A DNA stretch of 64,000 nucleotides from Macrotrachela quadricornifera (lineage: Eukaryota > Rotifera > Eurotatoria > Philodinida > Philodinidae): assembly GCA_022393335.1 (NCBI GenBank), contig JAJEKB010020632.1, positions 150,774-214,773 on the forward strand, written 5' to 3'. The notes under the pieces were generated by a model. It saw nothing but the letters and a program-made list of their open reading frames with translations, had not been told where the DNA came from and did no database searches. The position numbers and the translations under genes were made by a program. Positions 50,986 through 63,388 of the stretch are shown here, in pieces; the stretch's first letter is position 1; every line of letters begins with the position of its first letter.

Positions 50986-52227
50986 CAAGTCGTTCCATTT
51001 TTTCGAAACGTTTTACATAGTCTTTTTCTTTGATAGTGACTTATTCAAATGTCATAATTTACATATCAGTTTGTCAATCTATGACGGTATTTGTCGTTCG
51101 GATTAATAGTTTCTTGATAAATAAATATTTTGTAATACAATACTTGATGACATTGCAAAGATCGTTAAAAACTATGAAACACAATCTGAATGAGAATAGT
51201 GACGTGTACAGGAGTAGAAATTTTCGACTACCATCCCTTCTTCCCTCAGACCGTGATCGACAAGGTCAAAGATCAACGTAGAGTGTTACCAACCTTGATC
51301 GATATTTCAATTAATTAATGTCAAAATAACTTGATCAAAAACTTTCACAGATTGACAAAAAATGGTATGGATAGGATCTTACATCATAAGAGAAATAGAA
51401 CTAAACTGTTTCTATGTCATCAACCACAGCAGCTATATCATGTTTTTCACTTTAATTCCGTAGAGATTGCGCACCACAGCTTTCTTATATAGAAAGCATA
51501 TATACTGTTACAACCGATAGGTTAACTTTTGTAATCAATTGTGGTTCCCTAAATCAATCCCCAAATGAGTACCCTATTTGTAGCCCCTGAATCAATAAAA
51601 GGAATTCTCGTGAACAGAAACGTATTTTTTCATGCAACCTAAAGGTGAAGGAGAGGTCGTGTAAATGTATATATAATCATAAAAAAAGTCTCTAAATTAA
51701 GATAGTCATCAGAATTTTTTTGATTGATTCAGGAGTCACAAATAGGAAATTTATTTAGGGAATGATTTCGGAAACCTTAATTTAGGACAAATGATAAACA
51801 TTCTTACAACCAAAAAGTAAGTAAAAAAAAGTATGTTTTTCGTTTAATTGTCAATACTATTGCCGTTTTGGCTAAAATTTATACTTCAAATATATTGGTT
51901 GTCGATATATCTATATCAACAATCAATATATTTGAGGTGTAAATTTCAACCCAAACGACAATAGTATAGGTAATTAAACAAAAACAAATACTTTGTTGGC
52001 CTAGATTTTGGTGCAATAGTATATGTATTTTCTGTAAAATTTTTTAACGATCTTTACAATGTCATCAAGCCTTTTATTACCAAGCATTTATTTCTCAAAA
52101 AACTGTTTATGCAAATGCAAAATACAATCATAGAGTGACAGACTGATATGTGAATTGTGAGATCTGAATAAGTCACTGACAAAGAAAAAGTCTATGTAAA
52201 ATGTTTCAAAATAAATAAAATGATCTG
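50986..52227. mobile_element. 1.24 kb fold-back element with nested palindromes
   Basis: Inverted ends of roughly 190 bp: the left begins CAAGTCGTTCCATTTTTTCG and the right, read on the other strand, begins CAGATCATTTTATTTATTTT. Both then share GAAAC.TTTTACATAG, TTTTTCTTTG, AGTGACTTATTCA, ACATATCAGT and GATGACATTG.AAAGATCGTT. TA lies outside each end (50984-50985, 52228-52229). Two further inverted pairs sit inside: about 51541-51600 with 51718-51775, and a tight pair, 51838-51905 with 51912-51985, around the centre 'gatatatctatatc'. The 83-codon frame at 51030-51281 is an accident of the repeat arm. No transposase. Confidence 0.8.
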
Positions 52228-52541
52228 TACACTAGAAATGTGAGTAACCAAATTTGTTATTCTGATCCCCATCTATCTCCAATAACTTTTCTAACGATTC
52301 CTATTTGTTTGATTCAGTCGTCTCTCTTGAATTTTGTTTTAATTGGTATACTGTATACTATAGTTCACTCAAAACCACAGAATATTTAATTAGTCTTTAG
52401 TTGCTGACTGGGCAATTTTTTTCCTTGTATTTCCAATATCGATAAATTTTCAAAATTTAGTTTCGATCTAACGCTCACCTTCAACTGAGTCCACATATCT
52501 CTGGTATACACCGTTTGTCTGTTTAGAAGAAGTGGTGGTAT
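52228..52541. promoter_or_regulatory. Upstream region of TIR-domain gene
   Basis: 314 bp between the fold-back element and the TIR gene start; the promoter and leader must lie here or inside the element. There is no clear core motif. Sequence just before the start (ctgtttagaagaagtggtggtat) contains an AG acceptor-like site preceded by pyrimidines. Confidence 0.35.
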
Positions 52542-54641
52542 ATGGCTTCATCAAGGAATAACCAGCAAGTGACTACACCAGATTCACTTGGTACCGCTGT
52601 CGCTGAAGTGCTAGAGGTAAACTTATTTACATAATTATTTAAAAACTTCAAATAGAAAAGAAAACTGACGAGTTATAGGATGGCATGCTCAATCGTACTG
52701 ACGATGTGTCGCAAGATTCGATCACGACACCTCGTGAGTGATTATATATATTATACTCTTTTGCCTTATTACTAATTTCTTTTTTACAGAATGCATCGAT
52801 AATCTGGATAATCTAATTTTGCCGAGTCCTATTGAGAGATCAACTGTAGACGATGGTTGTGCATCATCTGAAGCACATCTATCGGCACCCGGTGAGAATA
52901 TAAGATCATCATATGAATGTATTCATTCGTTTTATTTATTTAGCAAAATCTGCCGCTGAAGCTGTTGACGTGCTTGAAAATAATCTGCGCTCGATCTGCA
53001 ATCAAGATAACACTCCGACTAAGATCGGTATTAGTGAAATGACACCTGATAACAACAACACCACTGTATCAGGACCTTCTACGCCGACCGGTATGTAAAG
53101 CAGATAATGAAAATTTTATGTAAAGCAGCGTTTTTCATTGTTTCGTTGAAGGTGTACTACAATCTCAAATATCTGATGTGACTACTGATACAAAAAAAGC
53201 ACAATCACAACCAGAACGACACATTATGATAAGTTATCATCACAACTCATCATTCGATCTTTGTCAAAAAATCTGCACTAGACTTAGGGTTAAAATTAAT
53301 GAGTTTATCTATTTAAATTTATTTGATCATGTCATTGAATAGGCTCAAAATTACAAAGTATGGATGGATACAGATGATCTGCATGGGTCTATACATGATG
53401 CAATGGCTGAAGCAGTTGAAAACTCCTACATTGTTCTTTTTTGCGTAAATAGTGATTATTGTAGAAGCGAATATTGTAAGAAAGGTAATGTGATCAGAAA
53501 TCTATTATTCTTGTTATGTTTCACTAATAATGACGTACATTATAGAAGCTTTGTATACTGATGTAAGACACATAGATTTTATTCCGTGTATGTTGGAATC
53601 ATCATATAAGGCGCAAGGTTGGCTGGGCGTGCTACTTCATGATCGATTATATATTGATTTTGCTCCACCACGTAATTTTGATGATGCCTTTAAAGAATTG
53701 ATCGCTGAAATTGTGGCTATTCAGAACCGATTACAGATGTCTTCTGGTGAGTAAAAGTTTTAGTTTCAATGTTCCCTGCATTCTTCAGAGCTAGACAATT
53801 TCCTGTTTCTGTTTGTTTGATTTACTAATTTTTGTAGAACAACGCTGACCTACTTATTGAATTTATTTTTAAGCTTAAAAATCGAAAAGTAGTTTGGAGC
53901 TCTCGACTTCAGAACTTAAAAAGTTTTCACATATGAAATACTCAGATATCTGGATTTTTGGATTCGTCATTTATAAAACCGTAGCTGCAAACATAGCTTC
54001 CCATGTTTTCTCATAAAAATACGGTGCAAGTATTGTAAAATCATATGACTTTTTGTATACAATTATATGACGAAGCTGAGAAAGTTCGAAAATTGTAAAC
54101 CGAAAAAGTTAAAATGATTTATCAATTTCTATACGCTCGGTTTTCTACTACTTGTAGTTAAGAATATTTCTACTTTGCAATTCTTTCATTCAATTTTTAA
54201 TTTCTATTTATAGTTCAAACAAGTATTTCACCTCCAGATACTACTACAGAAAGCACAGTGGTCATTAGCACATTAACAACCAATGCATCTATCAATAATC
54301 AAATTCGCTCTGATTGTCTTTGGGCTACTATTCGTGAATTCAGAGACTCAATTGATCAAACTAGCCTTGACGCACCGTCAATGACAGAAGAAGAATTTTC
54401 CCAGTTTGTTCATTATATGCGTCAACGATTATTCACCAATGCTCCGTCTTCACCTCAAACTAGAAATGATAACTCTCAACAAATATTACAAGAAATTCTT
54501 CAGCATTCACGAAGTCAAAGTGAATCGCTGAGAAGAATTATTGAGATTCTCTCTAATATAACTGAACCGCGAACAGTTATGAAACTTGGTTTGGCTTTCG
54601 GAATTATATGGGCAGTAAAACAATTTTTCAAACGGAAATGA
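52542..54641 (+). CDS. Tail-anchored TIR-domain protein
   Basis: Eight exons: 52542-52616, 52679-52733, 52790-52891, 52944-53090, 53152-53288, 53343-53484, 53546-53746 and 54214-54641. They sum to 429 codons (428 aa). Residues 1-148 are disordered and Ser/Thr/Asp-rich. The TIR domain spans about 149-285: RHIMISYHHNSS (box 1-like), KVWMDTDDL, AMAEAVENSYIVLFCVNSDY and CRSEYCKKEALY, where Glu220 falls at the site of the catalytic Glu of NAD-cleaving TIR domains such as SARM1. A linker with a predicted helical stretch (SQQILQEILQHSRSQSESLRRIIEIL) leads to a C-terminal hydrophobic anchor ending in KQFFKRK (about 407-428), suggesting insertion in the ER or outer mitochondrial membrane. It uses more G/C-ending codons than the genes at 27-43 kb. 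NADase activity is an inference. Confidence 0.88.
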
Positions 54642-57420
54642 ATCGTTTTGACTTTTGCAAATCAATCATATTTTGGATAAAAGACGTTGAAATATACTTT
54701 CTACACATTCACAATCAAAAAAACCACAATATAAAAAGGATTTTTATTTGTTGTTTCTTTATTTTTTATACTGAAAAATCAATCAATTACTATAAAAAGA
54801 ATGAATCTATTGATTTTCACTCTACCTTTCTCATAGCATATCTTTTCTTCTATGAAATCGTTTTCACTATAGAATCCATATGTATTGTAAGGATTTGAAT
54901 TCTTATATGGTCATTGAATCGTACCTTATATTCATCTATATCAAATGTGATAAAGTTCATTGTTAAGATCTTTTTAGATTCTAAGAAAATCTTACGCAGA
55001 TAGACTTAGTACCAGATTCGAGTAAAATTTAGCCATTTTCTTATGAGAACTTGTTGCAAAGCTGCTACCCTTCTTTCAATTACAACTCAACGAATTCTAT
55101 TCAATAATACAATCAAATTTTCATACATTAATATAAAATTCGAAAATTTTAAAAATACTGATATTTTATCATAAGAATCTAAGAAACCTATATAATAATA
55201 CCATCCCATATTCGTCGAACAGCTTATATGATAGCCTCCTGTTTTGATTTCAAACAAAACTCAACAAGCTCTATATAATAGTATAATTAAATTTCTGTAG
55301 ATGACTTAAGCTATTTCCACAAAAGTTCATTATTCGCGTATCATACTTTATAAATCAAACCTATATCTCAGTAAATCTACAAGTACAATGGAAAAAGTAG
55401 AAAGAAAAAATATTGAAAAGAAAAATTAAATTCAATTAAAATTTTAACTACAGATCATTCAAAGTACAGATATTAAAAAAAAAGACGAATAAAAGAATTC
55501 TCATTCCATCATAATCGATAATGTTGATTATAACAAAAAGTTTTATTGAATAATTCATCATCAGATAATTATAAGACAGCTTATCCCACATGATATACCA
55601 AATAAAACAAAATAAAATAATGTTAAAACAAGACAAAAAAATCTGAAAATAAAAGTTAAAATTTTTCTCTTTAAACATTTATCTATTTCTTCCATTGCAC
55701 GTAATATTTCTTCTTTTTATTCTGATCAGAAACTAGAAGGTTTATAAAATCATGTATATCTTGCTACATCGATTTATCCAGTCAAATGGTAAAATCCTCT
55801 TGCTGCAAAGCCTATTCCATTTATTGATTGCTTTCTTAAAATGAATAAAAAAAAACATTTCTAATACGCTTCAATAATGTTTTACAGAGGCATAGTTTAC
55901 TTTCTGGTACACAATGCTGACTTTCATTCTAAATTTCATTTATAAAACAGAGTGTTGCTATTCATTGAACAGATTTTCAGCTTGCTCTCTAATAATTGAA
56001 AAGATTAGGAATTCTAATTCTTGTATAGATGATATGCTCTTATTGAAATTCGTAATAAACAAACAGGATAGTTTTTAAATTTTCGGAGCTAGCTTGTAAG
56101 GCTTCATTTTCATGCCTATTCACTGCATCTGTTATCATTCGGATATAACTAAATTGTTAGTTTTTTGCCTTTATATTATATTTGCTGATGGTCTGTCAGT
56201 TTCAATCGTTAGTTCGGTCGATATAAAATATTCATCCAAATGTCTTGATTTGGAGAAAAACTCGAGTTGATTTTTGTTCCATATTCATGGTTTAACCAAT
56301 TCATTCAATCAAGTGGATAAAGAAGTTTAAATATCTTGGTTATTTCATATTATCCAAAATTAATTTTGGTTCAATGATGAAGAAATCCATGTGCAAAATT
56401 CGTCAAAAAATAACTTTGGTAAATTTCTTTAGGTTAGCTGATTTCATTTCCTCATCTATCCATTATTTATCCGTAAATAATGGCAAAATCTTAAATACTT
56501 TTATTTTTTCTGTTTAAAAAGATTGTCATGTTGTCTTCACTGGAACAATGATTTGTAGTATATGCTAGTAATGAAAAACTTCTAGAATACTGTTATAAAA
56601 ATTATTAATAAAGTATTTCGAAATAATATTGGATACAACTGATGGTAGGCTAATTGTCATAGAAGTGAATCTGAGTTTTTTTCGTAAAGCTTAGCAGCAG
56701 AGGGAGAATACTGTAAAAGATCTAAGTAGATCAAAAAGATTTGCCCATTATATTTAATTATTAGCGACATGTACATTTTGATGTATTGGCGCTGTCCTCT
56801 TTAAATGAACTATGACATAGACGAAGTTAGAATTCTAGTGAATTTCTCAGAGACGTTCTGATTTCTTTCGTTCCTTCTTCTCATTGCTTCGGGCTACTTT
56901 TGATCTCAAAATAAGCTTGCTTCAAAACAAAACAAATCTTGAAAAAGAAATGTTGTTCGTCCGTTTTTTTTTTCTCTGCTGATATTTTGTATTACTCACT
57001 GTTCTTTCAATTGAACTCCGATAAAATCACAAGTAATGTATAACGCTAGTCCTCTGCAACCTTTTTTTATAAAATCATTTCTGTTTATTTTTTTTCTTTC
57101 TTACTTATGTACTCTAAAGATCTTGATAGTCGTTATTTATTTTACAAAATAAAAAAAAAATACGATAGTTATTATATTACTTTTTATCAATAACTCAGAA
57201 TAAATTCATCATTAATAATTTTAGCATTTATATTTAGTCTTGTTTTCTAAAACATTTTCATTATAATTTGGATTTTTACCAAGTTTTGACATATTATTAC
57301 GTCAGATTATTATGTTTCATTAATTATAACAAAACTTAAATAGATCAATGTTTTTATTGAAAATTTTTATAGCACTGTGTAGTAGTCATCTACATAATTA
57401 GTAGAAAAATATTAGATAAT
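54642..57420. other. Gene-poor intergenic
   Basis: 2.8 kb with no supported gene. The frames at 54608-54898 (overlapping the TIR gene end) and 55448-55678 (minus) are unsupported. No inverted repeat with clear ends was recognised by eye. Confidence 0.4.
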
Positions 57421-58562
57421 TTAAGAGGCCCCCCTCTCACAATGGATTTTCCACTTAAAACAGTCTTTTTGAGCTGAAATTTTCAGTGATAAGGAAACCT
57501 GATGAGAAACTCCTCTGGTAAAATTTTCAGCCCGATATACCATATATTTTTTATGAATATTTTAGTCGACATGGTGTGTAAATCACCATTAAAACGGGTG
57601 ACCCAGCGACAGTAAATTTCACTTTTCTCAAGACTAGGAATCAATTATAGAAAATCCGTTTGGACAAAAGTTTACTCTTATTTCAACCTTTAAAATAAAA
57701 AAAAAGCGAGAGTTATTTCGACTTTACCACCAAAAAATCATGTTTTGAGAAAAACGATAAATAAATTTCGAAACTTTTTTTTCTTTTCTTTTGTTGAAAT
57801 TCAGAAAAAATCGTAACAAAATGACAGATATTCAATATATATCGCTAGTCTTTTTTTTAAAACGTGTTACAAATAGGGTAAACTGACATCACCCATCATG
57901 CTCAGTTAGTTTTTCACACCTAGTTCAAGTAGTGTATAGAATTCTTATTATACTGTTGTATTTTGATGAATATACTGATTCACATCCACTCTTACTCTCC
58001 ACTCATCTATCCTCACCCCCGAAAGAAAAAAAAAACTAAAAAAAAGAAATATATGAGATGTCACTACTTGTGAAACATATTACCTAATATCTGCATCCAA
58101 CTGGCATCAAGAACGAAAACTATTTTTAAAAAACACATAATAGGTTCATTCTTCATATATTTGTTGAATTTTTTCATAAAAAACTCTAAATTTTCACAGG
58201 TTGATTCGTACATCACATACTTTGAATTCAAATGTTCAATATTAAGGATAAGTCATAAACCAATAATCCACATATTTATCTATTAGGAAGTGCTTAACGA
58301 TGGATACAAAAGTGTTCTATTCAATGGTAATGCAAAAGTTAATTCAATTTTCAAAAAATAAAAATTTTAAAAACTCAAAAATTTTTTGAACACATGGTAG
58401 TTAGGTCGAGTTTTGTATCGATAAGTCTATGAAAATTTATTCGTCTTTTAAAAATCTATATATATTCTGAAAGCTACGATTCCGGCGCATCTTCCTATAA
58501 AAAAACTGAACTTTGAATTCTTTTTGAAAAATTGGATTTGCTAACGGAGGGAGCCCCCTTAA
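57421..58562. mobile_element. 1.1 kb TTAA-flanked non-coding element (piggyBac-like ends?)
   Basis: TTAA sits at both borders (57421-57424, 58559-58562). The inner ends are short imperfect inverted repeats: left GAGGCCCCCCTCTCACAATGG, split as GAGGCCCCCCTC then TCACAATGGATTTTCC; right on the other strand GGGGGCTCCCTCCG then TTAGCAAATCCAATTTTTC. Between them is AT-rich sequence without open frames. TTAA target duplication is typical of piggyBac, but TTAA is common in AT-rich DNA, so the family call is tentative. Confidence 0.45.
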
Positions 58563-58854
58563 TTATTACGTATATAAAAAATCATGTTCATAACTATTTA
58601 CAAAAGAAAACGATTGTTATTCGTTTCAATATTTCATTTTACTCATGGCAATTTTTCTCTATGTATTTTCGCTATGTACCTTTTGCAGCTTGTAAAAGTG
58701 TTTGTCATCAAAACCAATGCTCCTTTTAACCAACCAGAATGCAATTACACAGCAAAACGTAACAGTATTCTCAAGTGCTGCTAATGGATTATTTCATGTA
58801 GACATTCTATTATATAAAAACATTTCATTGTAACGAAAATCAAAGAACACAATA

Positions 58855-61265
58855 ATGCCAACTGCTACTGTACTCAACAATGCTTATCTTCCTCGATTCC
58901 AACCATATCAATCAAGAGTAAGTTCATGATTTTGGCTCAAAATTATCATTTACAAAAACCATTGTAATTTCATTTTATTGAACTTAAAAAGCAATATAAC
59001 TATATGTTGAATCTATACGAAATAATATTTTTCTCTTTAAAAGTCATCTTGATCTTTTACATATAATGAAGTAAAAAATTCAATATATTATATTGTTATC
59101 ACGAAACATAACTATTTATACTATCTCCCATCTCAAGTCCTTCTATACATTTGTTCAGCAGCTACATGTATAAAATATAAAGAAAAAAAAATTATTTTTC
59201 ATACTTTTCTATTCTTTTACATACTTTCATATGCATGTTCGTTTTTGTTTTTGATGTACTTTATTATAAAGTCATACCGGTCTCACAAGACTCATAAATA
59301 GAAAAAACAAATTACCAACTGTTAAATACTACATATCCTTATTTTAAAAATACTCACTTGATTATAGCAAAACAATTTAGAACTATACTAAAATGTGGAA
59401 AAATAGTTTCGATAAAAAAAACATATTTCACTAGTATTTATCATTTGTCTAAATATAATAATTTCGATTAATATATGACAAAACTTTACCTATTAAATGA
59501 AAGGACGCGTCTAAACTATAGGAATAAAATAAATAAATCCTTTCTTTTTTCACATCATAAAACTAAACATACACAATTCAAATATTCTAAGAAATGAGAT
59601 TAGGATCCTATCTCTTCTAAATACATAAACACATCATACAACCTGTGCATCTTTTAAAGTTTTGCTATTCAATTCCAAACTGGATTCAATACTATTGTAG
59701 CGCTTCCAATGTTTCTTAATTTTCGTTGTCAAAATCTCACTAGAATTTATCTGACACAATTATGCCACTCAATTATCACTAAGGAAACTTCATTGATCAC
59801 AGTGCTTTATGATTAATCTATAGGATGAATTAGTCTTGAAATATTTACTAATTTCCAGTAAAAAATAGATTCAAGTTCCATAGTAAAAGACAATATTGAC
59901 GTTCGTATATAGAAAATCTTCTTAATGTCAAATGTACTTAAACATGATTACAACAAATCTAAGACCATCACACATAAACTAAGATACGAACTTTCGCAAA
60001 AGTCGATGAATTAGTTTGCCAAGAATTTGCACGTATACATGAATTCCTGCTGTTCTACGTATCTGTTTCAATATGGTCATTAGAGCAGATGCCTTCATTC
60101 TACTTCTGATAATTATAAATTGATTGAAACAAAGCGTTAAAATCAAACTAAAAAATCGTAGTATCCAAAACAATATTGCCATTTTATTCTGATTTATTTT
60201 AGAATGGATATACGTCTACGGGCATTGAACTGGATCCAATGACTATGGAGCCTAAGACACCTTCACAAATCACTGTTGATGTCAGTGAACTACCCGAAGT
60301 TTCCACAACTTCACCAGCAAAGTATATTATCTACATATTTTCCTTTGCTTTATCAATATTATTTTTATTGATTTAGGACAACAAAAAAATTTGTTTGGAT
60401 AGTAGTTGGACTTGTATGCTTAGCGATTATTGGTGCCGCTGTGATAGCAGTAGCTGCCACTCTGGCTTCAAAAGATACAGAAACAACTACTGTAACGACA
60501 GTAACAACAACTGCTATAACGACAGTAACAACAACCACTGCAACAACAGCGACGACAACAACGACGACAACAACAACTAGCAAGACAACAACTTCAACAA
60601 CTAGCACCACAACAACTTCAACAACTAGCACGACAACAACTTCAACAACTACCACGGCAACAACTTCAACCACTACGACGACTTCAACAACGACAAGTAC
60701 CAGTGCCACAACAACAACTACAACTCGTCCACCTCAGTATATGAGAATTACTGGTGCAAATGATACTGTTGTTGGTATATATAATACAGCAGCAGGTGCA
60801 TCAAGTGGTTCCTCCATCGGTAATTATCCTTCATCGGAAAATCCGCCAAACGTCTTTGATAGTAACACAGGCAGTAAATATTTAAATTTTGGGAATGGTG
60901 GTACATCATCTACAGTTGGTGTCAATACAGGTTTATATGTTACACCATATGTGGGTAGTTCAACTGCAACAGGAATTCTATTTGCTACGGCTAATGATAG
61001 TCCTACTCGAGATCCTATAACAATAACACTTGAAGGAAGTAATAATGCAAGTGCACAATTAAGTTTAGGATCAAGTTGGACACTGATTTATTCAGGACCA
61101 ACTGGTATTTCATCTTCAGTGGATCCTGGCCGATTAACTTATGTGGGAATGCAAAATTTTAGTAATACTATTGCTTATACTAGTTATCGATTATTGATTA
61201 CATCACAGAGAGGATCTGACAATAGTGTTCAATATAGTGAAGCTAATATTTATGGAATTGCGTAA
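58855..61265 (+). CDS. Type II membrane protein with Thr-rich stalk and discoidin-like ectodomain
   Basis: Three exons: 58855-58917, 60203-60321 and 60377-61265, giving 357 codons (356 aa). A short cytoplasmic part (MPTATVLNNAYLPRF...) has no signal peptide. One membrane helix follows at about 66-91 (FVWIVVGLVCLAIIGAAVIA, preceded by TTKK), so the C-terminus should be outside. About 83 residues of almost pure Thr/Ser/Ala form a mucin-like stalk encoded by short ACA/ACT-rich repeats (60500-60720). The C-terminal 180 residues (RPPQYMRITGAN, NPPNVFDSNTGSKYLNF, DPITITLEGSNN, SYRLLITSQRG, VQYSEANIYGIA) follow the order of a galactose-binding/F5-8-type-C-like beta sandwich, a tentative fold call. 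Exon 1 is joined across a 1,285-bp intron and is the least certain part. The surface role is unknown. Confidence 0.75.
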
Positions 61266-62502
61266 GAGAACACCAGGCTTAATTTCGTAGAAAAAGTCTT
61301 TTATGTTCATTTTTCTTATTATTAATAATTGTTAAATCTTATGCTACATATATTTAAATATATTTGTATAAGAGTATGTTTGATAATTGTTTGCACAAAT
61401 ATCGATTTTTCTAAAAGAACATGAAATAAAATTCATTGTCGTAACGATAATTTGTATTTCGAATAATAAATTGTACTATACTGATCTTATAATCATTGAA
61501 ACATTTTTTTTGTATAAAAAATGTTGATTTTTCTCTGATAAAATATGTCTAAATTAGGTTTAATAATATGAATGTCATTTACAACGGTGAATTTCGATTA
61601 TTTCTTAACACTAAATAATTTTGAATTATACTCGATTTAAGCAGATTCTAAAATTGTATCTGATCGGTTCCGATTATATTACGCTGGTCGCAACTCAATT
61701 AATCCAACAAGCGTATATTATCGGAATAGGATGCAAATGAACTGATCAAATCTTATGGTCGTGTGGCACTGGAAACGAAATTTGTCTGGCAGGAACTGAT
61801 GTACCCAGATTGCTGTGGATTTATACTTCAGAAACTAACGAGGAAGAAGGTCTTCAAGTATGATACTCAATTTTGATTGGAACATATACCAGTTGGTAGA
61901 GCTCGACGAGTTGATTTTCGTGATATATTTCGTTTTTTTTATGGTCCTGATCGAAAAAGTAGACATTAGATCTTGTAATGTATTATAAGACCGTACGCTT
62001 ACAAAATTTTTTGTATGGTTATATTATATGACTCAGTACTCTCGTATGTGTTACTTTTTTAAAAGGTTTTATAAGATTCGGATAATAAGACGCGAGCAAA
62101 AGGTCTTACAAGATTCTTATAATAAAAAAACATACAAGAACTGGCTAATGGTTTGTATCGGATCTTATCAGATTATGTAAGATTCGTAAACAAAGAAACA
62201 TGCAACAAGACATAATGCAGATCTTCTCTGGTTTTATATAATTTTGTATCATCTTATGTGAATTTTTTCTTCTTTCAAAGTTCACAATCAGAGTTTTTCA
62301 ATCATCAAAGAAATATATTCATAGTAAAATTCTATTCAAAGGAATAACACTCTGTGATATTTCAATTAGCAAGGCAGTTTTTAACTTCCCGTATGTTTTC
62401 AGCTGGCCGTCTTTAAAGCACAGGTATCTCTTAATGCCAACAGTACTCAAACATATTTCTTGAAGATCCATGTTTAGTAGAACAACCAAGATTAACAAAA
62501 TA
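61266..62502. other. Intergenic, unresolved remnant
   Basis: Mostly non-coding. At about 61735-61863 a short open stretch reads TDQILWSCGTGNEICLAG and continues to LLWIYTSETNEEEGLQV before a stop, with Trp/Cys-rich, protein-like composition but no partner exon or known family; it may be a gene fragment. Around 61960-62190 the words 'ataagattc' and 'ataagac' recur irregularly. Confidence 0.35.
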
Positions 62503-63386
62503 TCAGGTGCACCAGAATAAATCGCCCTCTCAGTATTTTGCATTTTTTTCACTTATGATTCGGCTTAGACAAAAAAACATTTTTATAGAGAGATTCCTTG
62601 TCAAATTCTCTACAAAACGTACAAATTTTTTATTATCTCAAATAGGTTTCATTATCTTGTGAAAAGCGATGTAATCAATTTGTTCCAGAAGCACAACTTT
62701 CAGATAAGAAATTTTTCGTAGGACTGACATATCCCAAAAGTGTTGTACTGTGAAAAAATCTGCATCTAACATTGTATACGATAAAAGAGATAAGAAATTC
62801 TGTTTTTGGGAAAAATACTCCTTATAAACTTCTAGCGAGATTTATTCATAGTGTTTGAGTATATCTGAAAAATCATCTAACGGGTTTTACAGAGCAGACT
62901 TTCTTCTACAAAACTTACTATCTCATATATCTCCATAATACAGTCGTTTTGAGATAAACTAATCGACTTTTCATACTTGCTGATCAGAAAGAGTTGCATT
63001 TGAAGATTGTTTAGTATTTCGACTATAACATCGTCATTTATCAATGAAATTCAGAAGAGATTTTTTTACTAAAGCAACCAGCGTAAAAAGCTCTACAAAA
63101 ACTCTCTTATGAAAGAAAACTTTTCTGACTACTTTGTGTCTTTTTTCATCGATTTCTCATAATACTATCTATTACAAGCTTCTTGTTTGAAAGTTGCGCT
63201 TCTGGAACAAATTGATTACACCGCTTTTCACAAGATAATGAAACCTATTTGAGATAATAAAAATTTGTACGTTCTGTAAAGAATTTGACAAGGAATCTCT
63301 CTATAAAATTTTTTTTTGTCTATGCCGAATCGTAAGTGAAAAAAATGCAAAAATACTGAGTGGGCCATTTATTCTGGCGCATCCGA
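62503..63386. mobile_element. 884-bp fold-back element with TA flanks
   Basis: Inverted ends of about 200 bp: the left starts TCAGGTGCACCAGAATAAAT, the right on the other strand TCGGATGCGCCAGAATAAAT. Both continue through CACTCAGTATTTT-like sequence, TTTTTTTCACTTA.GATTCGGC, TATAGAGAGATTCCTTGTCA and ATTATCTCAAATAGGTTTCA. TA flanks at 62501-62502 and 63387-63388. The middle has no open frame. Tc1/mariner-type non-autonomous element by structure. Confidence 0.85.
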
Positions 63387-63388
63387 TA

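Noticed and set aside
51030..51281. 83-codon frame
   Set aside because: Coincides with the left inverted arm of the 1.24 kb fold-back element.
60365..60709. 114-codon Val-rich minus-strand frame
   Set aside because: Antisense of the threonine-stalk repeat.
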